Of a stretch of 64,000 nt of DNA, positions 36,076 to 45,680 are shown piece after piece. The DNA is taken from positions 1,649,001 through 1,713,000 of the forward strand of contig NZ_CP107558.1 in assembly GCF_026427715.1 (NCBI RefSeq). Direction: 5' to 3'. A model generated the notes under the pieces. That model made no database searches, was not told the DNA's origin, and saw nothing but the letters and a program-made list of their open reading frames with translations. Made by a program: the position numbers and the translations under genes. Numbering within the stretch: position 1 is the stretch's first letter; every line of letters starts with the position of its first letter. Origin of the DNA: Methylocystis sp. MJC1. Its GTDB lineage: Bacteria; Pseudomonadota; Alphaproteobacteria; Rhizobiales; Beijerinckiaceae.

Positions 36076-36867
36076 TTAGCCGTTCAGCAACTTCCGCGCC
36101 GCCGCCTCCACATCGTCCTGCCGCATTAGGCTTTCGCCGACGAGGAAGGTGAAGATGCGCGAGGTTTCGAGACGCAGGCAGTCGTCGTGCGTCTCGATGC
36201 CGCTTTCGGCGACGATAATCTTGTCGTGGGGGATTTTCTCCGCAAGCCGCTCGCTGGTTTCGAGCGACACCGAGAAATCGTGGAGATTGCGGTTGTTGAT
36301 GCCGATCAACCGGGTCTCCAGGGCGAGCGCGCGATCGAGCTCGCGCTCATCATGCACCTCCACCAAAACATCCATGCGCAGATCATGTGCGGCGGTGTTG
36401 AGCGCCTTCGCCTCTTCGTCGCTTACGGCGGCCATGATGATAAGGACGCAGTCGGCGCCATAGGCGCGGGCCTCGAACACCTGATAGGGATCATAAAGGA
36501 AATCCTTGCGGATCGCCGGCAGATGCGACGCCTTGCGCGCGGCCTCCAGATCCTCGAGCTTGCCCTGGAAAGACGGCCCGTCGGTGAGGACGGACATGCA
36601 AGCGGCGCCGGCCTTCTCATAGGCCCTGGCGAGTTTCGGAGGATCGAAGTCGGCGCGGATGAGGCCCCTCGAGGGGGACGCCTTTTTGATTTCGGCGATA
36701 AGCGCGATGCGGCGTTCATCCAGCTTCGTCTCGATCGCATGCACGAAGCCGCGCGGCGGATCGTGGTCGCGCACATTGCGCTCCAGCGTCGCGAGCGGCA
36801 TGCGCACCTTGGCCTCGGAGATTTCGGTGCGCTTATAGGCTTCAATGCGGTCGAGAATATCGGTCAT
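36076..36867 (-). CDS. trpC: Indole-3-glycerol phosphate synthase
   Basis: A 263-residue (beta/alpha)8 enzyme that closes the indole ring. Motifs: [20 protein letters not shown] (catalytic Lys and phosphate contacts), [60 protein letters not shown] and [13 protein letters not shown]. It begins the minus-strand run trpC-moaC-moeA, the usual Rhizobiales order, but the whole run is turned around relative to trpGD. Confidence 0.97.
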   Translation of the reverse strand: MTDILDRIEAYKRTEISEAKVRMPLATLERNVRDHDPPRGFVHAIETKLDERRIALIAEIKKASPSRGLIRADFDPPKLARAYEKAGAACMSVLTDGPSFQGKLEDLEAARKASHLPAIRKDFLYDPYQVFEARAYGADCVLIIMAAVSDEEAKALNTAAHDLRMDVLVEVHDERELDRALALETRLIGINNRNLHDFSVSLETSERLAEKIPHDKIIVAESGIETHDDCLRLETSRIFTFLVGESLMRQDDVEAAARKLLNG

Positions 36868-37105
36868 GTCTTTTGCCCAAAGCGGGAGGCGCCGCGCCCC
36901 GCCGTTGATTCAATAACTGAATAGCGGATCGGAACGCGCAAGCCTATCCCACAAGAGGTCGCGTGGGAGGGCCGAGGACGAATTATGGTAATCAAGGGCC
37001 AACGCGGAGCCCGGAGTTAAACGCTCGCCCGTGACTTTGGCGGCGCAACATGGCAAAGAGGCCCCGTCGCGTCTCTGCTCAGGAATCGCGCAGCGGGAGC
37101 CCTAA

Positions 37106-37804
37106 ATGTCCGTCATCGACTCCGTTCGCAAGGTCCTCGTCCCCATCCATCCAGAGGGCTATGTCTTCATCGCGGGCTTTGCCGTCGCGGCTTTCGTGCT
37201 CGACTGGATTTCCCCGACGCTCGGCTGGATCGGCTTCATCGCCACCGCCTGGTGCGTCTATTTCTTTCGCGATCCGCCGCGGGTCACGCCGCTGCGCGAG
37301 GGGCTCGTCGTTTCGCCGGCCGACGGCGTCGTCTGCTCCATCGGCTTCTTCCTGCCGCCGCCGGAGCTCGGCATGGGCGCCGAGCCGCTGCAGCGCATCT
37401 CGGTGTTCATGAGCGTCTTCGATTGCCATGTGAACCGCATGCCGGTCACCGGCCGCATCGCCAAAATCGCTTACAAACCCGGCATCTTCGTCAACGCCGA
37501 TCTCGACAAGGCGAGCGAGGACAATGAGCGCAACGGCCTCATCATCGAGACGCCGCGCGGCCGCTTCGGCGTCGTGCAGATCGCCGGCCTAGTGGCGCGC
37601 CGCATCGTCTGCTTCATCAAGGAAGGCGAAAATCTTGGCGTCGGCGACCGTTTCGGCTTGATCCGCTTCGGCTCGCGCGTCGATGTCTATATGCCGTCAT
37701 CGGCCCGCGCCATGGTGGCGGTCGGCACGCGGACTGTAGCCGGCGAGACCGTGCTCGCGGATATGACGGCGCCGGCGCCGGCGCTGACCTTCAAGACCGG
37801 CTGA
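37106..37804 (+). CDS. psd: Phosphatidylserine decarboxylase proenzyme
   Basis: A 232-residue membrane-associated proenzyme of the short type. It self-cleaves between G189 and S190 in [11 protein letters not shown], turning the Ser into the pyruvoyl cofactor, and converts phosphatidylserine to phosphatidylethanolamine. One or two N-terminal hydrophobic helices (about 18-52) and the motifs [13 protein letters not shown] and [17 protein letters not shown] are typical. It is followed after 11 bases by pssA, which makes its substrate. Confidence 0.97.
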   Translation: MSVIDSVRKVLVPIHPEGYVFIAGFAVAAFVLDWISPTLGWIGFIATAWCVYFFRDPPRVTPLREGLVVSPADGVVCSIGFFLPPPELGMGAEPLQRISVFMSVFDCHVNRMPVTGRIAKIAYKPGIFVNADLDKASEDNERNGLIIETPRGRFGVVQIAGLVARRIVCFIKEGENLGVGDRFGLIRFGSRVDVYMPSSARAMVAVGTRTVAGETVLADMTAPAPALTFKTG

Positions 37805-37815
37805 GGCAGGAAAAT

Positions 37816-38634
37816 ATGAGCGACGATCCTCAGAACCTCGAGCTTTCGCCAGTCGAGCTGCGCCGCCTGCGTTTTCGCAATATCCCGATCCGGGTGGTGC
37901 TGCCCAATCTCGTGACGCTGCTCGCGCTCTGCATGGGCCTCACCGCGATCCGCTATGCGATCGAGGAGGATTTCGTGAAGGCCGTGACGGCCATCATGGC
38001 GGCGGCGGTGCTCGACGGTCTCGACGGCCGGCTGGCGCGGGCCCTCAAGGGCACGTCACGCTTCGGCGCGGAGCTCGATTCGCTCGCGGACTTCGTGGAT
38101 TTCGGCGTCGCGCCGGGGCTGCTGCTCTATCTGTGGAGCCTGCATGAAATCAAAGGCCTCGGATGGTTTGCGGTTCTCGCTTTCGCCATTGCCGGGGCGC
38201 TGCGCCTCGCGCGTTTCAACGTGATGATCGACGATCCGGCCAAGCCGGCCTGGCACGCGGAGTTCTTCGTCGGCATGCCGGCCCCCGCCGGCGCGGTCAC
38301 CGTGCTGCTGCCGCTCTATCTGCATTTCTCGGCGTTGGAACTGCCGGCGTCCAAGGCGCTCGTTCCGTTCTATATCCTCTATGTGCTGGCCATCGCCTTC
38401 CTGATGGCGAGCCGCATTCCGCATTTTTCCGGCAAGCGCATGGGCCGCATTCCCCGCGACCTCGTCATTCCGGTGCTCTTCGGCGTCGGCGTGACGGCGC
38501 TGCTTCTGGCGATCTATCCTATGGAGCTGCTCGCCGTGGTCAGCGTCGCCTTTCTGGCCGCCATCCCGCTTAGCGTGAAGCGCTATAATGCGCTGGCGAA
38601 AGCGGAGGCCGAGAAGGCGGAGGGGCAGGCGTAA
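37816..38634 (+). CDS. pssA: CDP-diacylglycerol-serine O-phosphatidyltransferase
   Basis: A 272-residue integral membrane enzyme that makes phosphatidylserine from CDP-diacylglycerol and serine. The CDP-alcohol phosphotransferase motif spans DGLDGRLARALKGTSRFGAE and LDSLADFVDFG (D-G-x2-A-R...G-x3-D-x3-D). About eight hydrophobic helices follow the N-terminal basic stretch. The C-terminus is a charged tail. It lies directly after psd in a two-gene phospholipid operon. Confidence 0.96.
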   Translation: MSDDPQNLELSPVELRRLRFRNIPIRVVLPNLVTLLALCMGLTAIRYAIEEDFVKAVTAIMAAAVLDGLDGRLARALKGTSRFGAELDSLADFVDFGVAPGLLLYLWSLHEIKGLGWFAVLAFAIAGALRLARFNVMIDDPAKPAWHAEFFVGMPAPAGAVTVLLPLYLHFSALELPASKALVPFYILYVLAIAFLMASRIPHFSGKRMGRIPRDLVIPVLFGVGVTALLLAIYPMELLAVVSVAFLAAIPLSVKRYNALAKAEAEKAEGQA

Positions 38635-38733
38635 GCGCTGAGAGGGGTTGGCGCCCCTCGCGCTCCCGAGACGCCTGCTGCGCAGGCTTCCTTCAGCATA
38701 AGGGGGCTTTCTGCAAACTACGTCAACACTCGG

Positions 38734-38769
38734 TCTCATCCTGAGGAGCTCGCGCATCGAAGGACGAGG
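38734..38769. repeat. Intergenic palindrome of the CTCATCCTGAGGAG type
   Basis: TCTCATCCTGAGGAGCTCGC followed by GCATCGAAGGACGAGG. Similar intergenic palindromes are common in Bradyrhizobium-like genomes. It is the only copy I noticed here and lies between the convergent pssA and protease genes. Confidence 0.55.
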
Positions 38770-38792
38770 TCCGCCTCGGAGGCTTTAATCGC

Positions 38793-39896
38793 TTACTGAG
38801 GCTGCAGCCCGCGCCGTCCGAAGCGCCAGTCGGGCCGTGCGTCCCGGATCATCATAATTTCTGCAATGGACTGGCGGGTGAGGAGGCCGAGCAGCCTTCC
38901 CTCGGGGTCGATGACGCCCACCGGGTCGCCGGCGTTGAGCTTGGGGATGGCCGCGTCGACCATCTGGTCTGATCCGATCGTCTCCACTTCCTTCCGGGCG
39001 AAAGGCGCGACCGGCGCGCCGGGATCAGAGGCCCGAAGGGCTTCGACGATCTCGCCGCGCGACAGCAGGCCGACGAGCCGCCCGGCCTGATCCACCATTG
39101 GAAAATCATCCTGGGAGGTGGCGAGGAGAACCTCGATCGCTTCGCTCACCGTCGTCCCGCGGCCGATGGCGGCGATCCTTGTCTCCATGGCGTCGACGGC
39201 CGGCAATCCCCGCGCCGCTTCCGTGAGGGACATCATCTGAGCCTCGCCCGCCGCCGCCATATAGACGAAGATCGCGATGAAGATCAGCATCGGATGGCCG
39301 AAAAGCCCGGCGAAACCCAGGAAGAAAGCGAAGCCCTGGCCGATCTGAGCGGCGATGCGGGTCGCCTGCGACTGGCCGAGCCACATGGCGAGGGCCGCGC
39401 GCAGCACCCGCCCGCCGTCCATGGGAAAGGCCGGGATCAAATTGAAGATCGCGAGAAAGATATTGGTCGCCGCCAACCGCTCCACAATGCCGATATTCGG
39501 GTCGCTGATATGGGCCGCGTGCCCGAGATTGAAGGCGCCGGAAACCGCAAAGAGAACGGCGGCGATGACGATATTGACGAAAGGCCCCGCGACGGCGACG
39601 AGCAGCTCCTGATACGGCCGTTTGGGCATGGACTCCATGTCCGCGACGCCGCCGATGGGGAGCAGCGTCACCTCATGCGAGACGACGCCGAATTTCCGGG
39701 CGGTCAGAATATGCCCGAACTCGTGCAGCACCACGCAAAGAAAGATGGCGGAGATGAACAGCACGCTTTCGCCGGCGACCTGCCCGCCACCGCGTTGATA
39801 GGCGGCAATCCCGATCCAGGCCAGGAAGAGCAGCAGGGTAATATGAACGCGCACGGCCGTTCCCTTGAACGTGCCGAGCGTAATAGACCAGCGCAT
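38793..39896 (-). CDS. Site-2 protease (M50) with CBS domains
   Basis: A 367-residue intramembrane metalloprotease homologue. H58-E-F-G-H62 (LHEFGHILTARKFG) is the zinc motif, and FNLIPAFPMDGGRVLRA supplies the third ligand Asp. About six hydrophobic helices precede a cytoplasmic pair of CBS domains (about 235-350: VSEAIEVLLATSQDDFPMVD, GLLSRGEIVEAL, GLLTRQSIAEIM) that may sense adenylates. The start at 39896 (MRWSITLGTFKGTAVRVH) is the family N-terminus; the frame upstream to 39929 is probably untranslated. The substrate is unknown. Confidence 0.92.
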   Translation of the reverse strand: MRWSITLGTFKGTAVRVHITLLLFLAWIGIAAYQRGGGQVAGESVLFISAIFLCVVLHEFGHILTARKFGVVSHEVTLLPIGGVADMESMPKRPYQELLVAVAGPFVNIVIAAVLFAVSGAFNLGHAAHISDPNIGIVERLAATNIFLAIFNLIPAFPMDGGRVLRAALAMWLGQSQATRIAAQIGQGFAFFLGFAGLFGHPMLIFIAIFVYMAAAGEAQMMSLTEAARGLPAVDAMETRIAAIGRGTTVSEAIEVLLATSQDDFPMVDQAGRLVGLLSRGEIVEALRASDPGAPVAPFARKEVETIGSDQMVDAAIPKLNAGDPVGVIDPEGRLLGLLTRQSIAEIMMIRDARPDWRFGRRGLQPQ

Positions 39897-40047
39897 ATCG
39901 ACGCCCCGAAGCATAAACGACCCGTTCAAACATAGGGCGCGCGGGGGCTCTGCGCCAGTTCGGCCGGAGCTTTGCCTCAGCCAAAAGCGCCGGCGAAGCC
40001 CAAATGGGCCGCGCCGGCGAAGTCGACGATGGACGGATCGGGAAAAA

Positions 40048-40557
40048 TCAGAGCCGATAGCGGATCTGGTCGGTCCAGAAGCGCTCCAGCCGGGTCAGCG
40101 ACTGGTTGAGGTTGTGGAACTCGTCGACGGAGACGCCGCCGATGTGCTCGATGGTCGTGGCGTGCTTGTCGTAGAGCTGCGCGACGATGTCGTGAACTTC
40201 CTTGCCCTTGGGCGTGAGGCTGATGCGCACCGAGCGACGGTCGAGGCGCGAGCGGGCGTGATGCAGATAGCCCATCTCCACGAGCTTCTTGACGTTGTAG
40301 GAGACGTTGGAGCCGAGATAATAGCCGCGCGTGCGCAGCTCGCTGGCGGTCAGCTCCTTGTCGCCGATATTGTAGAGCAGCAGGGCCTGAACGGAATTGA
40401 CGTCGCCGCGATCGCGGCGGTCGAACTCGTCCTTGATGACGTCGAGAAGGCGACGGTGAAGACGCTCGACGAGCGTAAGCGCCTCGAGATAAACCGGGCG
40501 GACCTCGCCGATGCGTTCCGCACGGCTCTGCTGGGCTGTCTTCGTTGCGACGTTCAT
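40048..40557 (-). CDS. MarR-family regulator, LdtR-like
   Basis: A 169-residue winged-helix regulator. The HTH region reads LLYNIGDKELTASELRTRGY, YYLGSNVSYNVKKLVEMGYL and the wing HHARSRLDRRSVRISLTPKG. The sequence strongly resembles LdtR, a MarR-family regulator of L,D-transpeptidase and osmotic tolerance genes in Rhizobiales. GGAGAA positions the start at ATG 40557 rather than 40569. A relatively AT-rich 349-base region upstream separates it from the divergent nadM gene and probably contains its operator. Confidence 0.88.
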   Translation of the reverse strand: MNVATKTAQQSRAERIGEVRPVYLEALTLVERLHRRLLDVIKDEFDRRDRGDVNSVQALLLYNIGDKELTASELRTRGYYLGSNVSYNVKKLVEMGYLHHARSRLDRRSVRISLTPKGKEVHDIVAQLYDKHATTIEHIGGVSVDEFHNLNQSLTRLERFWTDQIRYRL

Positions 40558-40906
40558 CTTCTTCTCCATCGTTCGAATAGGCGGCGCGTTGATCGCTTGA
40601 TGGGTTCAAATTAGACCGATGCGAATGAACTTGAGTTTAAATAACAGACTGAATCCCTTGTTTACCGACTAAAGGCCGTTTTCGGTGAACAGGCGCTAAA
40701 TTCTAACAGTCGATTTACGCTGAATCTGTCTTAAACATTTCGCGGTTTGTATAAAGTTTTACGGAGAGTCTTAACGGAGAGCGCCCGGCGTTTAACAAAA
40801 ACCCCTCGCACGTTTGATAAAGTGCTCCGGCGGGATTAACTTTCCTTTATGGCGGACTGCCATGCGGCCGGGAGGACCGGCCGCTTCCATGCCATGAGGG
40901 AGCCTC
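40558..40906. other. 349-bp AT-richer divergent promoter region
   Basis: No gene is seen. The base composition drops clearly from the surroundings, with runs such as TAAACATTTCGCGGTTTGTA and TTTAACAAAAACCCC. It separates the LdtR-like gene and nadM, which point away from each other, so it holds both promoters. Several TTAA tetramers occur, but no TTAA-N7-TTAA CtrA box was found. Confidence 0.5.
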
Positions 40907-41932
40907 ATGATGCGCTATGACCTCGCGGTCTTCATCGGCCGTTTCGAGCCTTTTCACCTCGGACATCTTGCCATTCTGCAGCGCGCGCTCGCGCTCTCCG
41001 CGCGCGTCGTCGTGCTTGTCGGCTCTGCGGAAGCGCCGCGCACGGCAAAGAACCCCTGGAGCTTTGCCGAGCGCGAGGTGATGATTCAAGCGGCGCTCGG
41101 CGGGGACGCGCCTCGTGTTACGGCTTTGCCTTTGCGCGACCATCTCTACAATGAAAACGCTTGGCTCGCCGAAGCGCAGGCGCAGGTGGCGAGCGTCGCA
41201 GGCGAGGCGAAATCGATCGCGCTTTTCGGTTTCAGCAAGGACGCCTCGAGCTCTTATATGAAGGCGTTTCCGCAGTGGGAGCTGGTCGACGCCGCTTCGG
41301 TCCCGCTCTTGTCAGCGACGGAGTTGCGGCGCCAGCTTTTCTCGGAAGAACAGGGCGCATTGCAGCTCATCAAAGCCAATGTGCCGGCGCAGGTCTTTGA
41401 AATCATCGACGCCTTTCGCAAGACCGACGCTTATCGGCAAACGCTCGACGAATTCCGCCATATCGAAAGCTACCGCGCCGCCTGGGCCAATGCGCCTTAT
41501 CCGCCCATCTACGTGACGGTGGACTCGATCGTCGCACATTCCGGCCATGTGCTGCTGGTCAAGCGCAAGGCGCAGCCAGGTCGGGGATTATGGGCCTTGC
41601 CGGGCGGCTTCGTGAATCAGGAAGAAACGCTGCGCGACGCGGCCATTCGCGAGCTGCGCGAGGAGACGCGATTGAAGATTCCGGCGCCCGTGCTGCGCGG
41701 CAGCCTGCGCGGGCAGAGGGTTTTCGATCATCCAGACCGCTCGCTGCGCGGGCGGACGATCACGCACGCCTTCTATTTCGATTTTCCTGCCGGGGAGCTG
41801 CCGAGCGTGCGCGGCGCCGACGATGCGGCGCGGGCGCGCTGGGTTCCCGTCTCGGAGATTCAGGGCATGCGCGCATGCCTTTTCGAGGATCATTTCTTCA
41901 TCCTCGAACATTTTCTCGGAGCAGCTTGGTAG
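40907..41932 (+). CDS. nadM: Bifunctional NMN adenylyltransferase / Nudix hydrolase
   Basis: A 341-residue two-domain protein. Residues about 1-180 form a nucleotidyltransferase with FIGRFEPFHLGHLAIL (HxGH at 17-20) and LLSATELRRQL; they would make NAD+ from NMN and ATP. Residues about 200-341 form a Nudix domain (GGFVNQEETLRDAAI then RELREET, the Nudix box), which in relatives cleaves ADP-ribose. The same fusion is known in Synechocystis and Francisella NAD salvage. nadV follows after REP copy D, which supports a shared nicotinamide-to-NAD route. Confidence 0.93.
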   Translation: MMRYDLAVFIGRFEPFHLGHLAILQRALALSARVVVLVGSAEAPRTAKNPWSFAEREVMIQAALGGDAPRVTALPLRDHLYNENAWLAEAQAQVASVAGEAKSIALFGFSKDASSSYMKAFPQWELVDAASVPLLSATELRRQLFSEEQGALQLIKANVPAQVFEIIDAFRKTDAYRQTLDEFRHIESYRAAWANAPYPPIYVTVDSIVAHSGHVLLVKRKAQPGRGLWALPGGFVNQEETLRDAAIRELREETRLKIPAPVLRGSLRGQRVFDHPDRSLRGRTITHAFYFDFPAGELPSVRGADDAARARWVPVSEIQGMRACLFEDHFFILEHFLGAAW

Positions 41933-41935
41933 TAC

Positions 41936-42013
41936 GCGTCATTGCGAGGAGCGAAGCGACGAGGCAATCCAGCACGCGGCTCTGGATTGCTTCGCCTTCG
42001 GCTCGCAATGACG
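41936..42013. repeat. REP-like palindromic repeat, copy D
   Basis: GCGTCATTGCGAGGAGCGAA, GCGACGAGGCAATCCAGCA, centre, then TCTGGATTGCTTCGCCTTCG and GCTCGCAATGACGC. It fills most of the gap between nadM and nadV. Confidence 0.85.
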
Positions 42014-42069
42014 CTCACGCCCCAAGGGGAGAGACCCCAAAGCGGGCTTTCGCGCGAAGGAGCTTCGCC

Positions 42070-43461
42070 ATGACCGTCGCAAATCCGATCCTGAACACGG
42101 ACAGCTACAAGACCAGCCACTATCTGCAATATCCGCCAGGAACGACACGCGTCTTCTCTTATGCCGAGAGCCGCGGCGGAGTCTGGGACCGCACGCTGTT
42201 CTTCGGCCTTCAGGCGATTTTGAAACAAGAGTTTTTGCAGCCGGTCACGCGCGCGCATATCGACGAGGCGCGTGGGCTGCTCGGCGCTCATGGCGTGCCG
42301 TTCAATGAAAAAGGCTGGCGGCGCCTTGTCGAAAAGCATGGCGGGCGCTTTCCGCTCGAAATCCGCGCGGCGCCGGAGGGAAGCGTCATTCCCGTCCATA
42401 ATGCGCTGATGAGCGTGGTCAACACGGACCGGGAATTCTTCTGGCTCACCTCTTACGTCGAAACCGCGCTTCTGCGCATGTGGTATCCAACCACGGTTGC
42501 GACGATCAGCTGGCATGTGCGCCAGACGATCAAGGAGGCTTTGGAAAAGACCGCCGATCATCCGCAAGCCGAGCTTCCTTTCAAGCTGCACGATTTCGGC
42601 TCGCGCGGCGTATCGAGCTATCAAAGCGCCGCGCTCGGCGGACTTGCTCACCTCGTCAGCTTCAAGGGCACGGATACGCTAGCGGCGCTCCTCGCGGCGC
42701 GCGATTTCTATCATGAGCCCATGGCGGGCTACTCGATCCCCGCCGCCGAGCACAGCACCATCACTGCTTGGGGTCGGGAAGGGGAGGTCGACGCCTACGC
42801 CAATATGGTCGCGCAATTCGGCAAGCCGGGCCAAATCTTTGCCTGTGTTTCCGACAGCTACGACATTTTCGCAGCGGTCAATCATCTGTGGGGCAAGACG
42901 CTGCGTCAGCGGGTCATCGATAGCGGCGCGACCTTGGTGGTGCGGCCCGACAGCGGCGATCCGGAGACGATCGTGGCGAAGACTTTGGAGCTGCTTGCCG
43001 GGCGTTTCGGATTCGACGTGAATTCGAAGGGCTACAAGGTGCTCCGCAATGTTCGCGTTATTCAGGGCGACGGAGTCAATCCCGAGAGCATCAAAGCCAT
43101 GGTCGCGCGCGTTATTCGCGACGGTTTCAGCGCGGAGAATGTCGCCTTCGGCATGGGCGGCGCGCTGCTGCAGCGGCTCGATCGCGACACGCAGAAATTC
43201 GCATACAAGGCCAGCGCGGCGGAGATCGGCGGCGTATGGCGCGATGTTTATAAGGACCCCGTGACGGATCACGGCAAGCGCTCCAAACGCGGCTTGCTGG
43301 GGCTGGCGAACGACGGCGGCTATCGGACCGTCGCCGTCGATGCGGCGCGCTTCGAGCCGGTGGGAGGCGGCGTCAATTTGTTGCGCCCGGTCTATCGCGA
43401 CGGCGCGCTGCTTGTGGACGAGCCATTATCGGTTATCCGCGAACGCGCGGCGCATGCTTAG
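42070..43461 (+). CDS. nadV: Nicotinamide phosphoribosyltransferase
   Basis: A 463-residue enzyme that converts nicotinamide and PRPP to NMN. The sequence follows bacterial NAMPT: ILNTDSYKTSHYLQYPPGT at the N-terminus, FKLHDFGSRGVSSYQSAALG, VVRPDSGDPETIV and GMGGALLQRLDRDTQKFAYK, which carry PRPP and nicotinamide contacts. GAAGGAG precedes the ATG at 42070. Together with nadM it forms a deamidation-independent NAD salvage route, patchily distributed among bacteria and phages, which suggests horizontal spread. Confidence 0.95.
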   Translation: MTVANPILNTDSYKTSHYLQYPPGTTRVFSYAESRGGVWDRTLFFGLQAILKQEFLQPVTRAHIDEARGLLGAHGVPFNEKGWRRLVEKHGGRFPLEIRAAPEGSVIPVHNALMSVVNTDREFFWLTSYVETALLRMWYPTTVATISWHVRQTIKEALEKTADHPQAELPFKLHDFGSRGVSSYQSAALGGLAHLVSFKGTDTLAALLAARDFYHEPMAGYSIPAAEHSTITAWGREGEVDAYANMVAQFGKPGQIFACVSDSYDIFAAVNHLWGKTLRQRVIDSGATLVVRPDSGDPETIVAKTLELLAGRFGFDVNSKGYKVLRNVRVIQGDGVNPESIKAMVARVIRDGFSAENVAFGMGGALLQRLDRDTQKFAYKASAAEIGGVWRDVYKDPVTDHGKRSKRGLLGLANDGGYRTVAVDAARFEPVGGGVNLLRPVYRDGALLVDEPLSVIRERAAHA

Positions 43462-43517
43462 AGCGCATTCCACAAAAGTTGATAGACTTTTGCGGAAAGA
43501 ATGCGCTCCAGCTTTTT
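43461..43517 (+). terminator. Terminator hairpin after nadV
   Basis: The outer arms GAGCGCATTC (43461-43470) and GAATGCGCTC (43499-43508) pair perfectly. An inner stem of CAAAAGT with ACTTTTG extends the hairpin. CAGCTTTTTTGA follows, giving a T-run. It begins at the last base of the nadV stop codon. Confidence 0.85.
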
Positions 43518-43571
43518 TGAATATTCGCGCTTTCTCATCGCTCGCATGATTCCATGCGAGCGGAAAGCGCG

Positions 43572-44093
43572 CTAGCCCTCTCGGGCCGGCGTCTCCTGGG
43601 CGGCGCGCGCTTGCGCCTTGCGCCGGCGCCGCTCGCGCAGGCGCTGCGCTTCGACGTCACGGCCCGCCTCGAAGGTCAGCGCGAAATACATGAGAATGAG
43701 AATGGCGTTGACGCCGATCAGCCAATAGCCGCCGATAAAGAAGCCGGGCATACTGAGCGTCATGAAAATTTGCGCGCTGGCGATAAGGAGCCACAGCACG
43801 CCGCCCCAAGGCGTCGCAAGCCACAGGCCGACGCCCGCGACGAGGTCAAGCACGGCGAAGAAAACGATCGAGAGGGCGGCGTTCAGCGGCATGGAATCGA
43901 AGATCGATTGCTGGGCGGTCAGCACGATGCGCCAATGCATCAGCCCCTGCAGCAGCCAGAAGAGCGCGACGATGCGCATGAAGCGCGACAGCAGCATGCC
44001 CCATTTCGCCGCTTCGCCCGCAGGGCCGGGATCGCCGACGCGGATCGGCCGGTAAGGATCGTCGCCGTCGTCGTAAATGGTGGGATCGGCCAT
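43572..44093 (-). CDS. DUF6163-like membrane protein
   Basis: The 173-residue product has a charged N-terminus (about 1-30), then four hydrophobic helices (about 38-55, 72-90, 93-112, 117-137) and a basic, Arg/Ala-rich tail. It resembles a Rhizobiales family labelled DUF6163 that I recall near ldtR-type genes. ATG 44093 is used; the TTG one codon earlier is unlikely. It lies 54 bases downstream of trpE on the same strand and may be co-transcribed. Function unknown. Confidence 0.7.
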   Translation of the reverse strand: MADPTIYDDGDDPYRPIRVGDPGPAGEAAKWGMLLSRFMRIVALFWLLQGLMHWRIVLTAQQSIFDSMPLNAALSIVFFAVLDLVAGVGLWLATPWGGVLWLLIASAQIFMTLSMPGFFIGGYWLIGVNAILILMYFALTFEAGRDVEAQRLRERRRRKAQARAAQETPAREG

Positions 44094-44147
44094 CAACGGT
44101 CCTTAACGGCTGAGCGGGTCTTGCGAAAGGCCCGCTCGCTTATCTTT

Positions 44148-45680
44148 CTATTGGCCGCGGCGCGCGCGGGAGGCGAAGCGCACAGCTTCCTCCGCGGCGC
44201 GAAACAGCGCCTTGGCCTTGTTCACGCATTCGCGGTTTTCATATTCCGGCTCGCTGTCATAGACGACGCCCGCGCCGGCCTGCACATGCATCTTGCCGTC
44301 CTTGACGATTGCGGTGCGCAGCACGATGCAGGTGTCCATCTGCCCGCCCGAGCCGAAATAGCCAATGCAGCCGCCGTAGATGCCGCGCTTGTCGGTCTCC
44401 AGCTCGTCAATGATCTCCATAGCGCGCACCTTGGGCGCGCCGGAGACAGTGCCCGCTGGAAAGCCCGCCGCGAGCGCGTCGATGCAGTCGAAGCGCGCGT
44501 CGTCCAGCTCGCCTTCGACGTTGGAGACGATATGCATGACGTGGCTGTAGCGCTCGATCGTGAAGCTGTCGGTCACGCGCACCGTACCGGTCTTGGCGAC
44601 GCGGCCGACGTCGTTGCGGCCGAGATCGAGCAGCATCAGATGCTCGGCGCGCTCCTTCTCGTCGGCGAGAAGCTCCGCGGCGAGGCGCTCGTCCTCGACC
44701 TTGGTCTCGGCGCGCCAGCGCGTGCCGGCGATGGGGCGGATCGTCACCTTGCCCTCCGCCACGCGCACAAGAATTTCGGGACTGGAGCAGACGATCTGAA
44801 AGTCGCCGAAGTCGAGGAAGCACAGGAACGGCGCCGGATTGACGCGGCGCAAGGCGCGATAGAGCGCGAAGGCGGGCAGGGCAAAGGGCGCCGTGAAGCG
44901 CTGCGACAGCACGACCTGAAAGATGTCGCCGGCGCGGATATATTCCTTGGCGCGCTCCACCATCTCGAGGAAGCGGGACTTGGGCGTATTGGAGACGGAC
45001 TCCTCCGCCAAAAGCCGCGGATCGCAGCCCGCGTCGCGATGGTCGAGCGGCGCCTCCAGCGTCGCGACGATTTTGTCGAGACGCGCCAGCGCGGCTTCGT
45101 AAGCCGCTCGCGCCGTTACGCCTCCGCGCGGGCGCACGGGCGTCACGATGGAGATTTCGTCCTTCACCGTATCGAAGACGACCATGACGGTCGGGCGCAC
45201 GAGCAGCGCGTCCGGGACGCCGATCTTGTCTTCCTTGGCCGGCGCCAGACGCTCCATCTGGCGCACCATGTCATAGCCGAGATAGCCGAAGACGCCCGCC
45301 GCCATGGGCGGAAGCTGCGTGGCCGCCGGAACAGCGGATTCGGCGATGAGCTGGCGCAACGCCACGAGGGGAGGCGCGTCGCAGGGAACAAAAGCGTTTG
45401 TATTGCCCAGCGCGTTGCGGTTGATCTCGGCCTTATCGCCCACGGCCCGGAAGATGACGTCCGGGTCGAGGCCGACCATCGAATAGCGGCCGCGCGCCGC
45501 GCCGCCTTCCACTGATTCCAGCAGAAAGGCGGCGCCGTCGCGTTCGCGCGAGAGCTTCAGATAGGCGGAGACGGGCGTTTCCAGATCGCCGACAAGACGC
45601 GTGACGACGAGCCTCGGGCGGCCCTCGTCGTAATCGGCGGCGAAAGCCTCGAAGTCTGGCTCGACTATGGCGCCGGTCAT
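44148..45680 (-). CDS. trpE: Anthranilate synthase component I
   Basis: A 510-residue chorismate-using enzyme that makes anthranilate with ammonia from TrpG. Motifs include GIFQVVLSQRFTAPFALPAF near the middle, IAGTRWRAETKVEDERLAAE, LLADEKERAEHLMLLDLGRN-DVGRVA and VSGAPKVRAMEIIDELETDK, all in the C-terminal chorismate domain. LLESVEGGAARGRYSMVG near residue 50 is the tryptophan-feedback region. Its ATG overlaps the ppiD stop (ATGA). trpG lies 11 kb away in the opposite orientation, whereas many relatives have them adjacent. Confidence 0.97.
   Translation of the reverse strand: MTGAIVEPDFEAFAADYDEGRPRLVVTRLVGDLETPVSAYLKLSRERDGAAFLLESVEGGAARGRYSMVGLDPDVIFRAVGDKAEINRNALGNTNAFVPCDAPPLVALRQLIAESAVPAATQLPPMAAGVFGYLGYDMVRQMERLAPAKEDKIGVPDALLVRPTVMVVFDTVKDEISIVTPVRPRGGVTARAAYEAALARLDKIVATLEAPLDHRDAGCDPRLLAEESVSNTPKSRFLEMVERAKEYIRAGDIFQVVLSQRFTAPFALPAFALYRALRRVNPAPFLCFLDFGDFQIVCSSPEILVRVAEGKVTIRPIAGTRWRAETKVEDERLAAELLADEKERAEHLMLLDLGRNDVGRVAKTGTVRVTDSFTIERYSHVMHIVSNVEGELDDARFDCIDALAAGFPAGTVSGAPKVRAMEIIDELETDKRGIYGGCIGYFGSGGQMDTCIVLRTAIVKDGKMHVQAGAGVVYDSEPEYENRECVNKAKALFRAAEEAVRFASRARRGQ

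Noticed and set aside
43554-45515. 653-codon plus-strand frame opposite trpE
   Set aside because: It is a shadow of trpE and the membrane protein gene, with Arg/His/Asp-rich sequence and no domain.
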